From assembly GCA_905221605.1 (NCBI GenBank), contig CAJNDS010000288.1, positions 64,001 through 117,500 of the forward strand: 53,500 nt of DNA, in the 5' to 3' direction. This DNA comes from Symbiodinium natans (Eukaryota; Sar; Dinophyceae; Suessiales; Symbiodiniaceae). Below, one piece after another: positions 11,241 to 21,899 of this stretch. Made by a program: the position numbers and the translations under genes. A model generated the notes under the pieces. That model searched no databases and was not told the DNA's origin. It was given only the letters and a program-made list of their open reading frames with translations. How positions within the stretch are numbered: the first letter of the stretch is position 1; every line of letters starts with the position of its first letter.

Positions 11241-13128
11241 GGCCGCCGCCGCCGCCGCCGCCGCTGCTGCTGCTTCTGCTGCTCCCTCTCTCCCTCCCTC
11301 TGCTTCTGCTTCTTCTACTGGGCTGAGGAGCCCCAAAGGACCCCCTTACGAACCAAACACAACCAATGTACAAAACTTGGTATCCCTTAACCTTCGGCTC
11401 TTTGACAATGGCTTCCCTTTACCTGAGTCTTCCTGAGTCTCAACCCACACCCTAAATTCGCAAGGTGTCAATGCAGCCGTCGTTGTTCTCATCGGCCCCC
11501 AGCTGCAGGCACGTCTGGAGAACTTCTGTAGTCCAGCTGACCTGGCACACGTCGCAAGGCCGTTATGGACTGGAATCCCCCATGGGAGGGCGAAATGCAA
11601 AACCTCAACCTCGCCCTCAACAGCCGGCCTGAAGTGCCTCCTTCTCTGCATCTGCCACTGCAGTGATTACTTCCTGAGATCTTCAAACGGTGAACTGGGT
11701 GCGACAGGTCAGGCGTGGTGAATGCCGCCAATGCTAGAGCCAATGCTAGAAAGGTTGCCAAACATCAGTGGCTGAAACAGAAGGCAGAAGACTGGCGGAT
11801 AGCATGTTCTTGCGCCAAGGAGCACACAGGACACCGATAAGCATGTTCATGATGGTAACCGCAGACACGATCATGAAGACGTACATGAGAGCGAGGCCCG
11901 CAAACTCTTCCTTTTCGATCATCATGCTCAGCATTTCCGAGATGGAATCTAGGAGTGTGCCCTGAAGGAGCAAGCTGTGCATAGCATAGGGAACATGAGG
12001 GAAGTACTTCGCCCCAACTTCAGTCTCGGTCAGCATTGTCACGAAAGCAATGGCGAAGACCTGGGTAATGGCCAACAAAAGAAGAAGCAACCCATAAGAA
12101 CAGAAGTTGAACTCAGACTTCTCTGTGCGCGTCAGGGCACATACAAGCAGATCCCCAGCAGGACGAGGGTGAAACCCACGGATCGTGCGGCGCTCCAGAT
12201 TGCCTTCACCATGATCAGCAGCTCGGGGAAAAACCTGAGCTCAAGCTCAAGGCGAGCGTCGCAAAACAAATTCATGTCATGTCATGTCCGACTTGAAGAT
12301 CGTCCAGGTCACCGGATGAGCCGCGCCATCCTCAACAAGCGGGTCAGCCGCAGCAGCCGCGCGATTCCTTTGCAAGTCTCCGCTTGTGTACCGAACCTAT
12401 CTGGCTTGCAAGAAACTCTTACCCGACAGGTGGTAAGGGTGCTGCATGGCGCGCATTCAGACATTTGCCCCGTCTAGCTAGCTGCATGTAGCCAATCCAG
12501 TTGCTCGGGTCCATACTGTATCTGCTGAAGGTTCATAACCTGACCTACTCAGAAACCGTGTACAGCTAGAAGGGTCACTTAGCTTGAACCCGTAGGCAGC
12601 CTGAATGGGCTGTACCTGGCTGTAGACCGAAACACAACTTCTGAAGGGCTGTCCCAGGAGCGCAAAATGGAGGCGTCGCCGAGGAAGTTCGGGCCCGAAC
12701 TTGAGCCAGCCATGGCCAGGATGACGATGTTCATCACCTGAGGGAATGGGGACATGGGGGGCATGTGGGGCACGTGGGGAATGGGGGCGAGGTTCGAGAA
12801 AGGGATTCAGGAAAACAATGCAACGTAAGGCGCCCATGTCTCGGCGACCATCATGAAGACCAATGCAAAGTCGAAGACAAACCAGGCATCCCTAAAGCAG
12901 TTGCACTTCCTCTCGAACGCCATGAAGCGGATGACGAGCTCAGCGGTGAAGTAAAAACAGAAGAACTGCTCGCAAACAATGAAGACGGGCGCAGTCTCTG
13001 TGATCAGGTCTGCTTGGTTCAAATCCGTGTCGAAGGACATGTAAATGGCATAGATGACGATGATCAGCATCGTGAAGTTTTCAAACCATGCGTGCCGAGC
13101 GACGTGCTGCCAGCATCCTTGTTTGTGA
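9145..13128 (-). CDS. Voltage-gated cation channel with calmodulin-like C-terminal tail (channel 2), multi-exon
   Basis: Second six-segment voltage-gated cation channel on the minus strand. Exons in order: S1-S3 start (about 13128-12834), S3 end/S4 start (12737-12662), S4 (12367-12313), S4-S5/S5 (12234-12141), S5 end to S6 (12060-11824), EF-hand loop exon (about 11545-11460), EF-hand follow-on exon (about 10905-10810), then 10499-10430, 9652-9608 and 9285 to a stop at 9145. The tail reads like the EF-hand/RGSN-ATVKD tail I recall from dinoflagellate channels. Expected role: plasma-membrane Na+/Ca2+ entry with Ca2+ feedback. Junctions use GT and GC donors. Exons before S1 are not identified; the protein could have an N-terminal extension in 13.2-18 kb. 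Confidence 0.88.
9608..9652 (-). CDS. Channel 2 exon: RGSN tail motif
   Basis: Begins GCTCAG|GTTCATGG. Encodes FMERLLKLRGSNTATVKD. LRGSN-x-ATVKD followed by VDLRK is the pattern I associate with the cytosolic end of dinoflagellate voltage-gated channels; the second half is supplied by the exon at 9285. Confidence 0.7.
10430..10499 (-). CDS. Channel 2 exon: tail segment
   Basis: Begins CTCAG|GTCAAC and reads VNFLDVLFENTSDEGGFCEK. It follows naturally after VDVQTLAAL of the preceding exon (L-V-x-F-x-D-x-x-F pattern). The 3' limit is not fixed. Confidence 0.55.
10810..10905 (-). CDS. Channel 2 exon: end of EF-hand and following helix
   Basis: Starts GAAG|GATCTGGAG. Encodes DLEEFQHMVSNSKVRKVLRE followed by ADVDVQTLAAL. 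The LEEF start supplies the acidic residue expected at the end of the preceding EF loop. The VRKVL-x-x-x-VDV-x-x-L pattern matches channel tails of this family as I recall them. Confidence 0.65.
11100..11300. repeat. Composite trinucleotide array (TCT)n-(GCT)n-(GCC)n
   Basis: Plus strand runs from CTCTTC-rich sequence through a pure (TCT)n of about 20 units (to about 11200), then (GCT)n with a short (GCC)n insert (to about 11285) and CTCCCTC. It lies in the channel 2 intron between two EF-hand exons, so the transcript would carry (AGC/GGC)n then (AGA)n. The five overlapping ORFs are repeat artefacts. Confidence 0.93.
11460..11545 (-). CDS. Channel 2 exon: EF-hand loop
   Basis: After CCAG the frame reads VLQTCLQLGADENNDGCID. 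DENNDGCID is the first nine residues of a canonical Ca2+-binding loop (D1, N3, D5, G6, D9); the remaining loop positions, including the bidentate Glu, would come from the next exon (DLEEF). The frame stops shortly after, within the intron. Limits are approximate. Confidence 0.68.
11824..12060 (-). CDS. Channel 2 exon: S5 end, pore and S6
   Basis: Reads VFAIAFVTMLTETEVG, a turret (YFPHVPYAMHSLLLQGTLLD), the pore region SEMLSMMIEKEEFAG and S6 (LALMYVFMIVSAVTIMNMLI, then GVLC). The NMLIGVLC ending is a strong family hallmark. It ends TGT|GCTCC, another GC donor. Confidence 0.9.
12141..12234 (-). CDS. Channel 2 exon: S4-S5 linker and S5
   Basis: Bounded by CTCAG|GTTTTTCC and TTGTAT|GTGCCC. Encodes RFFPELLIMVKAIWSAARS and VGFTLVLLGICLY. 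Joined to the next exon it gives LLGICLY-VFAIAFV, a continuous S5. Introns on both sides are 78 and 80 bp. Confidence 0.86.
12313..12367 (-). CDS. Channel 2 exon: S4 voltage sensor
   Basis: Starts AAAG|GAATCGC and ends ATCCG|GTGACC. Encodes IARLLRLTRLLRMARLIR, with arginines at every third residue. Only 55 bp long and not obvious as an ORF because introns close the frame. Confidence 0.85.
12662..12737 (-). CDS. Channel 2 exon: end of S3 to start of S4
   Basis: A 76-bp exon bounded by CCTCAG|GTGATGAAC and TTTTGC|GCTCC. Encodes VMNIVILAMAGSSSGPNFLG and then DASILR. The GC donor is needed to keep frame into the S4 exon. Confidence 0.8.
12834..13128 (-). CDS. Channel 2 exon: S1, S2 and start of S3
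   Basis: S1 reads FTMLIIVIYAIYMSFDTDL; S2 reads VCEQFFCFYFTAELVIRFMA, including the FxxExxxR charge pattern; S3 starts as WFVFDFALVFMMVAETW. The exon ends TGG|GCGCC, a GC donor, and the ORF only reads a few residues into the intron. The preceding residues HVARHAWFEN fit a pre-S1 helix, but the 5' limit is approximate. Confidence 0.88.
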
Positions 13129-13319
13129 TTTTCCAGGAAGCAGGGCTAGAAAGGCCTGCAAAAAACCACCGCACGCCGCGGCCTTCAATCTTCAATCATA
13201 AAGCTCGTGATAATAAGGTAATTGGAACGAACAATGACCAAAATCATAAAACCTCAGCCAAACAAATAAGGTACGGTATGCCTATGTTTGCTTTTAAGCT
13301 TTGTTGCCAACGAGCTTTC

Positions 13320-13365
13320 TGATTACATATATTATATGTATATATATATATATACATACATAGAT
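13320..13365. repeat. AT-rich simple repeat
   Basis: TATATATTATATGTATATAT-type run, then ACATACATAGATATGG. Short AT microsatellite, no coding signal. Confidence 0.75.
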
Positions 13366-13530
13366 ATGGTACCCCCTCCCCCCCATGTACCCACGCCTTT
13401 TTCCAGAATCTCAGCTTCTGCAGAAACGCGTGGGTTATTGGGATCGGGTGAGTGCCCCAAACGTCGAGCCCGAAATATACTTTTTTTAGTATACATACGC
13501 ACGTAAGTTTCGCTCCCGAACAAGATGAAG

Positions 13531-13712
13531 CAAGATGAAACGCATTCAAATGCATTCAAAACGCATTCAACTTGAATGCACTCTTGGATTCAAGATTCAA
13601 GATTCAAGATGCCTGGGCAAGTTCTCCCGGGCACCTTGAACCTTGAATCTTGAATCCAAGAGCGCATTCAAGTTGAATGCATTTTGAATGCATTTGAATG
13701 CGTTCCATCTTG
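13531..13712. repeat. Near-perfect inverted repeat: 87-bp arms, 8-bp loop
   Basis: Left arm 13531-13617 (CAAGATGAAACGCATTC ... GCCTGGG) and right arm 13626-13712 (CCCGGGCACC ... CATCTTG) are reverse complements without gaps, differing at six positions that are all transitions. The loop is 13618-13625. The arms contain internal TGCATTCAAA- and GATTCAA-type short repeats. Extra copies of CAAGATG flank the left arm (13521) and of CATCTTG the right side (about 13727). It could be a MITE-like foldback or the template of a hairpin RNA. No ORF of interest. Confidence 0.93.
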
Positions 13713-13739
13713 TTTTGAATCGGTGTCATCTTGCTGCAT

Positions 13740-14660
13740 TAAGTAGCTTTCGGGAAAGGGATCCCACCCTTATGGGCTTAGCGCTTTAGGATTTGAAGGG
13801 TATTAAGAAAAGAAGATTTCGGGAACAGGAGTTAGGCGTCCCGCTCTTCAGGATTTAGGCTTAAGTTTAGGCCCTAACCCACACGCAGTCCCACGATGTA
13901 GGGCTCAGGGTTTCGGATTCAGGCTGAAGTTTAGGGTTTAGAGGGTTTAGAGTTTAGGGTTTAGGCTTGCAGACGTGCATCCTTAGGATTTGGGGCTCTC
14001 CTATGGACTCTCCTCTTTACTTTACGGACCCCTCTTGGGGCCTAGAGAACAGGACTTTGGGAAACATATTCTGGGAATAAGGTTGGGAAGAAGATGTCGG
14101 GATCCCACCCTTTAGGGGTTAGCGAGAAGGATTTAGGGAATAGGACCTGTTTTTCGGACGTAAGGAATCCCTCTTCGGGGTTCGGGAATAGGATTTGAGA
14201 GTAAAATATAAGGGAATAAGATTAAGGGATCCCGCTCTTTAAGATTTGAAGAAAAGGATGAGGCAATAAAAGTCATTTTTGCTTTCGGAGTTAGGCTTAA
14301 GTTTAGGGTTTAAGGACGGACGCCTCTTTGGGGCTTAGGGAATAGGGCTTTGGGAAAAAATGCGTCCTATTGAGGAGAGCCCTTGCATTTTACAAACCAA
14401 TCTTATTTCCCAAGTCCTCTGTGCTAAACCCTAAAGAGCCTGATCCCCAAATCTTACTCCCTAAACCTTATTTCCTTAATTTCATTCCCCAAATTGTGAT
14501 CCCATATCCCTGAAGAGGGGGGTTCCTTAATTCCTATAGAGGAGAGCCCCTAAATCCTAAAGTTCCTTAATTCCTTTAGAGGAGAGCCCCTAAATTCTAA
14601 AAATAAATCCTATTCCCGAATTCCTTTACGCTAAGCCCTAAAACCCAGATTTTCCGGACA
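13740..14660. repeat. Degenerate TTTAGGG-like tract forming a large imperfect inverted repeat
   Basis: From about 13780 to 14350 the plus strand is rich in TTTAGG/GTTTAGGG/GGATTTAGG variants. From about 14400 to 14640 it is rich in the complement, CCCTAAA/CCTAAATCC. Specific words recur inverted: GGATTTGGGGCTCTCC near 13985 and GGAGAGCCCCTAAATCC near 14540 and 14580. The axis lies near 14370. No gene in it. Confidence 0.75.
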
Positions 14661-14710
14661 TTTCCAGAATTTCAAGCACAAAGCCTGGGTACATGAGGGG
14701 GGGGGGGGTA

Positions 14711-14748
<38 letters not shown>
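14711..14748. repeat. (AT)n microsatellite
   Basis: About 19 AT dinucleotides preceded by a G-run (14697-14708). Adjacent to the inverted telomere-like tract. Confidence 0.93.
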
Positions 14749-14750
<2 letters not shown>

Positions 14751-15059
14751 CTTTGCGCATCATTAAAGGATGGCTACTTTGCGTGCAGCCAAGGAGCCAG
14801 TTGTCTTGTACATGCTCTTCACGTCCTGGGCAAGACAACGCAGTGCTGCTGCGTCGGCTGCTAAACCGGAAGAGGACCCCAACAGAAGCTACATATACCC
14901 CTAGGGCGAAGGGCTATGTCCATCCCTTCCTGACCCAAAAGACAATCGAGTCAGGAGCTCAATTTGCTAAGGGTCAAACCATCAGCTACCACTGGGCCGA
15001 GCTTGAGGATTACACAAATGGCAGGCCACGTCGTTGAGGCACTCCACAAGATTCAGTGA

Positions 15060-15240
15060 CGGGACATGATTTGCTACATGTTGCTAAGTCCATCCAGAGT
15101 GCGTAGCGCATGTCGGCCACCATGTCTTCGGCGATCGCAGCCTTCAGACGCTGGCCCTGGCTGAAGATCGCGTGACGGCCTCTCCACTTCGGAAGGGCAA
15201 ACACACATTGGTCCAACGGCCGCTGAAGAACGCTCTGCAG
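15060..15240 (-). CDS. Possible exon, unrecognised
   Basis: Minus-strand reading LPKWRGRHAIFSQGQRLKAA, then IAEDMVADMRYALWMDLATC, has protein-like composition and reasonable hydrophobic spacing. No family recognised. It could be an upstream exon of the channel 2 gene or of a separate gene. Limits are those of the open stretch, not splice sites. Confidence 0.3.
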
Positions 15241-15559
15241 CATCTCTGTGAGTTCAGCACACTCAGACTATGCCGCACATGCCGCACTGAGTAGGGCGGA
15301 AGGTGGAAGCTACACGGCAAACTAATGGACAACCATCCATGCCACAACGCTCCCTGCCACGGCTTTGTGCTGCCAAGAGGGCCCATGTTCGCATCCGGGA
15401 TGTCCCAGTCTACTTTGGAAGCAGCCTGGAAGTTTGGAAGTTTGGGGCATGGGGCTTAGCATGGAACACCCAATCGTCGAGCAGCAAGGGTGCCTGTGCC
15501 ATGAAGCCCACCGCTCGAACGTCAAACATCATGCATTAGAAAGGCTTCGTGCATCTGTC

Positions 15560-15780
15560 AGAGAGCAGCAAGGTGATGGATTGCACATCGCTTCAGCATG
15601 CGGCCTTGGTGTCGACGCTGAGCGTGTTGGTCTGCTGAAAACCTCGGCTCGTTGTATGGTCGAGGGTGACCGTTGCCTTTCGGATCCCCTTGATTTATTG
15701 CCACCTTGTAGTCCTGCGAAATTCGCGGGTCGGCACACAACTGTGTTTCCCATCGACCTGCTGCCAAAGCCACGAGCACG
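15560..15780 (-). CDS. Possible exon, unrecognised
   Basis: Minus-strand frame with RISQDYKVAINQGDPKGNGH followed by PRPYNEPRF and a basic stretch. A second frame over the same bases is also open (TRLLFLLPIKATLLNQVEQI at its start), so which is coding is undecided. Confidence 0.22.
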
Positions 15781-17539
15781 GTCTGAAATAGTCTCGGTCT
15801 CGGTTATGATCTGCTCCACCTGATTCAATAAGGTTGCCTTGATAGGTAACAAGAATAGGAGCCTGGTCATGGAGCTTTAAGACTTGGACAGTTCGGCCCT
15901 TTTCGGGTCTTGCCGTACTATATGTAGGACCCCGAACAGGATCTATTTTAAAAACCTACCCACTTGCAGAATGTTGCAGGGACGCCAGTAGTCATTGGCA
16001 ATGTGCCAAAAGGTCTATCTAGACTCTACTCCACAGGAAAGCCTGCAGCCTGCAGTGCAAGGCGGCCAGACAAGTCTTTGGTCATGCTAACGGCTACTCC
16101 CAACCACCTTATTGTAGAACCACGGACATTCTACTCACGAAGCTGTTCCAGATGTCGGACTTGCCTTGATGTTTTAGGTGAAAACTCACTGGGACGAACA
16201 TTATGTCTGTCGATTACTACAGTACTGCCTATTGCAAAACTATAACTGGCTTAGGCAGATCCTAGCAGGAGTCGAGACATGCACAAGCACTAAAACCAGA
16301 GCAGTCCTCTGCTGGTTCGTTGCCGCGGTTGTCTTCGGTGCCATGGAACACCTGTCCAGGCACCCTAACCTGTACCAAAAAGCACATGCTCGATTTGAAC
16401 TTCGGGAAGATTCGAATCCGCCGAGGCCCCGGGTTAGGGTTCGCAAGCAAAAACTTTCAGCACTTTACAACGTGTTCCAACTTACTCCAATATCAGACTC
16501 GGCCTGCCTCAGCGACTAGCACAGGGCTGAGTGCTGACGTCTCCACATCCTTGGCCTAAGATTGTTGGGTGTCCCGCAAAAGGCCGGGTTTTGCTGCTTC
16601 ACGCGCTCCAGGTCTGTCTAAATGACTAAAGCTAGACATGTACGAATATTACTTTCATAGTGCCCAAAGTCCCAAAGACTTGATTCGCTCATGTTACTGC
16701 TACTCAGCTTCTGTGTTGAACATAAACTGTTGGTAATCATGATCTCTGCTGCTTTGTCTCCGAGTTTTCACGAAGGAATCAGACTCCACAATCCAAACAC
16801 TCTCCAAGTATGGCCAAAATGGCGAAAGACAGAGACAGATAGAGAGCGAGGGAGAGCTTAGTCAAAGTCTAGCTGTCATTTATTTCTTATTCCCAGGCAT
16901 GGCGTCCATTCTTTCCAAGGGTCGTATGGCCGCAATGGCACTTCGTTGCCGGCAAGCTGTGCTAAGGCGCGCTGCAAGCTCTGGTTCTCGGAACGCAGGC
17001 GGGAGTACTCCTCGCAAGTGGACGCTGCACAGTAGCCCCATGACCACCCTTCGTCTCAGTTTGACGCTGGCATTCAGATTGAACTTTCCAGCCCATTGTT
17101 CTGCTTGCTATTGCTTTGGTTGTGGCCTAGCCACATGTCCAACTCTGCACGAAGTCACTACACAAAGAATGTTGGACGCATTGGATTGGGGATTGCCATA
17201 GGTACTCGAAGGTATGCCTGCCACACGCTACGAAGTCGAGGCGTTCACTGCTCAGCGTGAGTCAAGATCCCAGATGCACCGTCCTCTGAGAGCGATGCAA
17301 CATGCTCGAAAAACTGAGAAGCCTGATCGTCACCAGCCATGGCGGCTGAGCGAAAAAGTTGTGCTTCTTGACAGTTGCCGGCCAGACGACGAAAGGTCAG
17401 CCGGCACTGAACTCTAGAAATCGAGCTTCCCACTTGTATACTGTTACAAAGCTGCGATGCCCTCATGCTACTACCGTGCCATCTGGAGAGCATCCTTAGT
17501 GCTCGAACCGAAGCTCCAAACGCGAGGACCAAGACGTCA

Positions 17540-17880
17540 GAAGATGGGATTCTCGAGGGGGGTCGGAGCCTGGCTTGAATTTGGGGATCCTGTTCGCCTG
17601 CTCACCTTCCAGTCTCGGGTTTCGCACTCGCAGGTCCTGTAGATGAAACCCTGAAAGTGGTCACAAGTCAGAAAGTTGCAGGGGTACTGCTCAGTGCAAG
17701 TTAGTAGAAAGATGGGTTGGAGATTGTGCAGGCACTCGTAAGCTGAACTGAAACAACCTTTTTGCAACCCGAGGACGCCGGCGATCACTTTCGGATCTCG
17801 GAACAGACGCCAACTTTGGCCGAAACCCTCGTCGGCCCACCGACAGCACGAGTACTTCAATCGACAGTTCTCCTCCAAAG
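17540..17880 (-). CDS. Possible exon, unrecognised
   Basis: Minus-strand ORF beginning MEENCRLKYSCCRWADEGFG, then QSWRLFRDPKVIAGVLGLQK. Cysteine-rich start and a hydrophobic middle; no domain recognised. A neighbouring ORF at 17883-18218 is equally anonymous. Confidence 0.22.
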
Positions 17881-18479
17881 GTCTAGATCCATTCCAGATC
17901 CAAGGTAGCCTCGCTTTTATGCCCTTTTATGCTCCTTCTATCCATCCTGATCCTGCAGGATCGGCGTAGATCTTTCAGGCTGCTCTCGGTGAGCGTTCGA
18001 TCGACTATTGGGGGTGCTGTTGAAGTGGTCTCGCATGTCGGGTCCAATGTTTGGAGATGTTCATTGTACTTCAGAATGATACCGTAATGATACCACGGAT
18101 GACTTGAAGATGTCGACTCCAACAGAGTCAAAGTCAGCACAGCAGAATGGACAGGAGACTGCTTTAAAGGAAATGAAGCGAAAGACATCGAAAGACCACT
18201 CACACCCTCGAAGTGCATGCAAGCCTGGCAATTTCACCAAAGGCTCTGAGCGTGTGAACGAACCGGTATGAAGCCGCAAAGGCGGGACCCGAGCGCCTTC
18301 TGATAGCTCCAACCCTATGGATCCTAGACGGTCCTAGACCCCTTAGAAGTGGGTCTGGGTCAGCACATGTCAGCCCAATGCGGCTCTCGCACTTGGTCCC
18401 GATCCTGAGCCCCTGCGGTCGCTTAAAAGGGGAAGGTGGGCGCAAGGGTATCATGGAAGGGTGGGATAGGATCAAAGGC

Positions 18480-21400
18480 TCAGCGCGCTCGCGCGTGCTC
18501 CTGAGGCAGCCAGTCGTACGCCGGCCTCCTGCAAGGGAAGTCTGAGCAGGGCCAAGCCAGCCGAGCAGGGGACGAACAAACTAAGCTTAAATCATTGAAG
18601 ATTCAGTACTCCGTGCAAACTTATTCACCGAGGAACAGATATCTTTCCGAAGTCCACTTTATCGACGTTGATTTTATGTTGGACCATACAAGAGCATCTG
18701 CATAAAGTTCAATTAACTTAGAACCCATTGGAACCAAACTTAATATAGCCACTGCCCAAGGCACCGAAGTCGTCTGCGGCCCAAGAAATTCTAGATTGGT
18801 GGAGAACCTTCCCTAACTTCGCCGACCTCAGCCTTCAACCTTCAGCTGCTCGTGGTCAACTGTGAACCAAGAGCTGCACCCCTCTAAGAGCAGGAGGTGG
18901 GGAGCGCGAATCTTGCACTGCCAGCGTGATGCTTGGGAAGTGCTGAAAGGCTGTTGGATTTCAGGCATGGGATTCTAAATTTTGACGGCTGGTGGTGGAT
19001 AACGGAGGGTGCAGGTCATGCCGAGTACTGAGTCAAGGTCAAACCGCCTCCCCTGGTGCCTTCAATCGTCGTGCGGCGAGTGCAAGTCCGCCGGCCTCAG
19101 CTGTGAGGGCTGTCCACCGTACGCAGCCAGGGGGATGCACTTATGGGTGAAGACATGGACCGTTCGATGGCCCATGGCCACCCCTGGGACTGAGCATAAG
19201 GTTCAACACACAGTGCCGAACGGCACCTCGAGGCAAGGCAGCAATAACCGACAATCCAACACCTCCAACCGCTCCATCTAAGGCTTCGCCCCTGTCGGGT
19301 TGGTCTATGATTGCGAGGATGAGCAATAGACAATAGAGGTTGAAGATTAGAAATCGGACAATTCGAACCACAATATGCGTAAGCCAACGAACTGTCAGCT
19401 CTCCACGTCCAAAAGGTGCGCTTGTCAACAGCTCTCATCTGTAATAATATCACATCGCAGTCTTGGAGTCTTGCACCCTAGGACTCACTAGTTTTTTGAC
19501 TCTTGGCGAACGCGTCATGCCCCAGAAAGCGTTTCAACAGTCCAGAGCGTTGCATCCACATCCACTAAGCCCAGTGCTTCTCAATTCGCGGTCTCAGAAA
19601 GTTCAGGTACAGGTTCTTGAAAGGCCTGGCACATGACATGACGTTCACGAAACTTGCAACACAGTGTGCCTCGTTTTTTTCTGATGGATGCTACAGCAAG
19701 CGCAAGAACTTGAACTTCTCTCTGGATGGGACATAACACTGATGCACAGAGACCTCCCCGTGTACCAGACCCCACCATCAACGACTTTCCTGCAGGCATC
19801 GACCCTGCCCACTGGAAGTTAAACTCTTCGACGATAGCTTAGACCACTCTAACCCCGACTGCAGTATTCCAAACGTGCCGAGGGCGGCCACGGAAGGCAC
19901 CAAACTGGATGGCTGCTTCACACTTTGGGTAAGAGTTCAAAGTATATGGTTTATCCCTGTCGCACTTGTGGGTTCTTTCGGGTGCGCAAGCGACGGCAAG
20001 GCAATTCCGACTTGCTGACGTGAAGGCACAAGAAGGCACAAGCAGGCCGGCGGACCCAGAAACAACATGAATCTGAATAGAAACCAAGGATATTTTGGCA
20101 TAAGCTGAGCACGGCGCCAACATAATCGTACTCCTCCAGGTGTCAGGGGGCGTTTTGTAACATTCATGATGCAAAGGCGATGAATCACCGCAAACATGTC
20201 CTGTGCAAATTGACAGTCACTTGCCGCTTGCCATTGCGAAGTGGGCGCTCAAGCTTCCCCAGAATATCGGCGGCAGGAGCACGAAGTTCTCATCCACCCC
20301 CCCCCCCCTCCCCACATGCATCTGCAGCGCTCAGCTTCCACCCCTGTCCAATACTCATCGCCGGCACTGAGCCCAACTTCAGCTTCAGCGACATAACCAA
20401 ATCGACATAAACCTTCGCACGGCTAAACCCTTTCACGGGTGGAGGGCTGGGGGGGGGGGGGGGGGGGGGTTGGGGGGGGTGGAGAGGGTTCCGGGTGCTC
20501 AGTACTCAAGCTTCACCCCATCCCAGAATTTAAGACCAGGAGCATTCGGAAAGCAAACCCAAAAACTTCAGCCCTTCATCCCGACTGTCGTCCTTCCACC
20601 GGTATTTCTTTGTGGAATAGCCAGCAGCCACACGGGTCTTCTGGTACCTACGCCCAGTGATGTCATGGGCAGAACCATCTTCATTACTCGGCGACAAACA
20701 AAAAGCATTGCTCCAGACCCTGGCTAAAGACTGCAATACATAGACACTTTCACACACCCAGAAAAACTCCACCCAATGCCAAAACGGATAACAAATGAGG
20801 AATAAGCACCCAGACGCGGCTATTGCCGAATGCTGCCGAATGCATTGGATGGGAAGGTTGCCGAAGAGCGTGGCTCCAGCAATGCCCGCTAACTGGTATT
20901 TCTGAGCAGAATCACATGCAGCAGCCTCATGCATGGGATGGTTCGGCAAGCCGAACGGAGCCAAAGTGTGAAACAACACTGTACACAAAACAAACACTGC
21001 TTGGCTCCGGGCTCATGGATGAGTATTGCAAACCAGCTGTTCACGAAAATCAGCCTGCGGGTGGGGAGGCGAATCCTTGTGCCACCTTGTGAGGGAACTT
21101 GTGGATGTGAAATGCTTCGCTGAGTTCTAAGGAGACATGGATGTGCTCGCTAGGGAAACTGCATTTAGTGTACTAATTTCGTAGCGCTAAATTTCTCATG
21201 TATCCCGAGCTCACGTCGTGCCTGGTCGCGTAATAGAGGACAACATTGAAGCTCAGCCTCGCGGGAGCTTGCATGCACAGGGTCAGTGTCAAGAGCTACC
21301 CGACCACTGTTGTCCCAGTACAGGTGTTTTAGGACCAAGACGTCCAATGCATGATGCACGCCTTTTTGCTTCAGGGCACCTAACACGTCTAGCTGGGGCC

Positions 21401-21800
21401 ATGGAGATTTGCTTCGATGGTCAAGAAGGTCTAAACATGATCTGGATGCTCCCTTGCGCATGGGATCAAGCAAAGCAGCTGAGAGAAAGCGATGAAAAGC
21501 CTTTGAGGTTGTTGGACACGGAAAGCTTAGGATTCGGCTGCCAACCTCGATTGGAGTCATAAGCCTGCAGTGCAAATCTGGGATAGTGCAAAGAGCTCCG
21601 GTTCCATCTGGTTCCGCGTACTCAAGCAGAGTCTCAAAAGGCCACCACATCTAACGAAAGACAAACACCTTTTCGGGAAACCCAGGATGAATGACGACAA
21701 GCAAAACCTATGCAAACCATTGCTATAAACTTGAGGGTGCACTGTCAGTTAGTTGCATAACTCTTCCAAAGCATTACGGAGTCTACTTCGAATGAGGCAC
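18480..21800. other. Mostly featureless region
   Basis: Contains one hydrophobic minus-strand reading at about 19395-19290 (VVRIVRFLIFNLYCLLLILA) that could be a membrane-segment exon, a G-run at 20451-20469 and short C-runs. No supported gene, RNA gene or mobile element. Confidence 0.35.
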
Positions 21801-21899
21801 AGGTTTGCGTTCTAGATGCTTGGGGTATACCCATGGAACTTCAACAGCAACCCATACACACTCAACTATACTACCGCAAACTTCATGTCAGGCTCGCTG

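Noticed and set aside
11014-11373. ORFs with poly-Arg, poly-Glu, poly-Ala or poly-Phe
   Set aside because: Frame translations of the TCT/GCT array.
13740-14660. A true internal telomere
   Set aside because: No run of exact heptamers is present, and comparable tracts occur in several introns, so a present-day telomere is excluded and an ancient fusion is only one possibility.
16899-17201. 100-codon plus-strand ORF with a mitochondrial-presequence-like start
   Set aside because: Basic N-terminus only, no domain, and opposite in strand to all supported genes.
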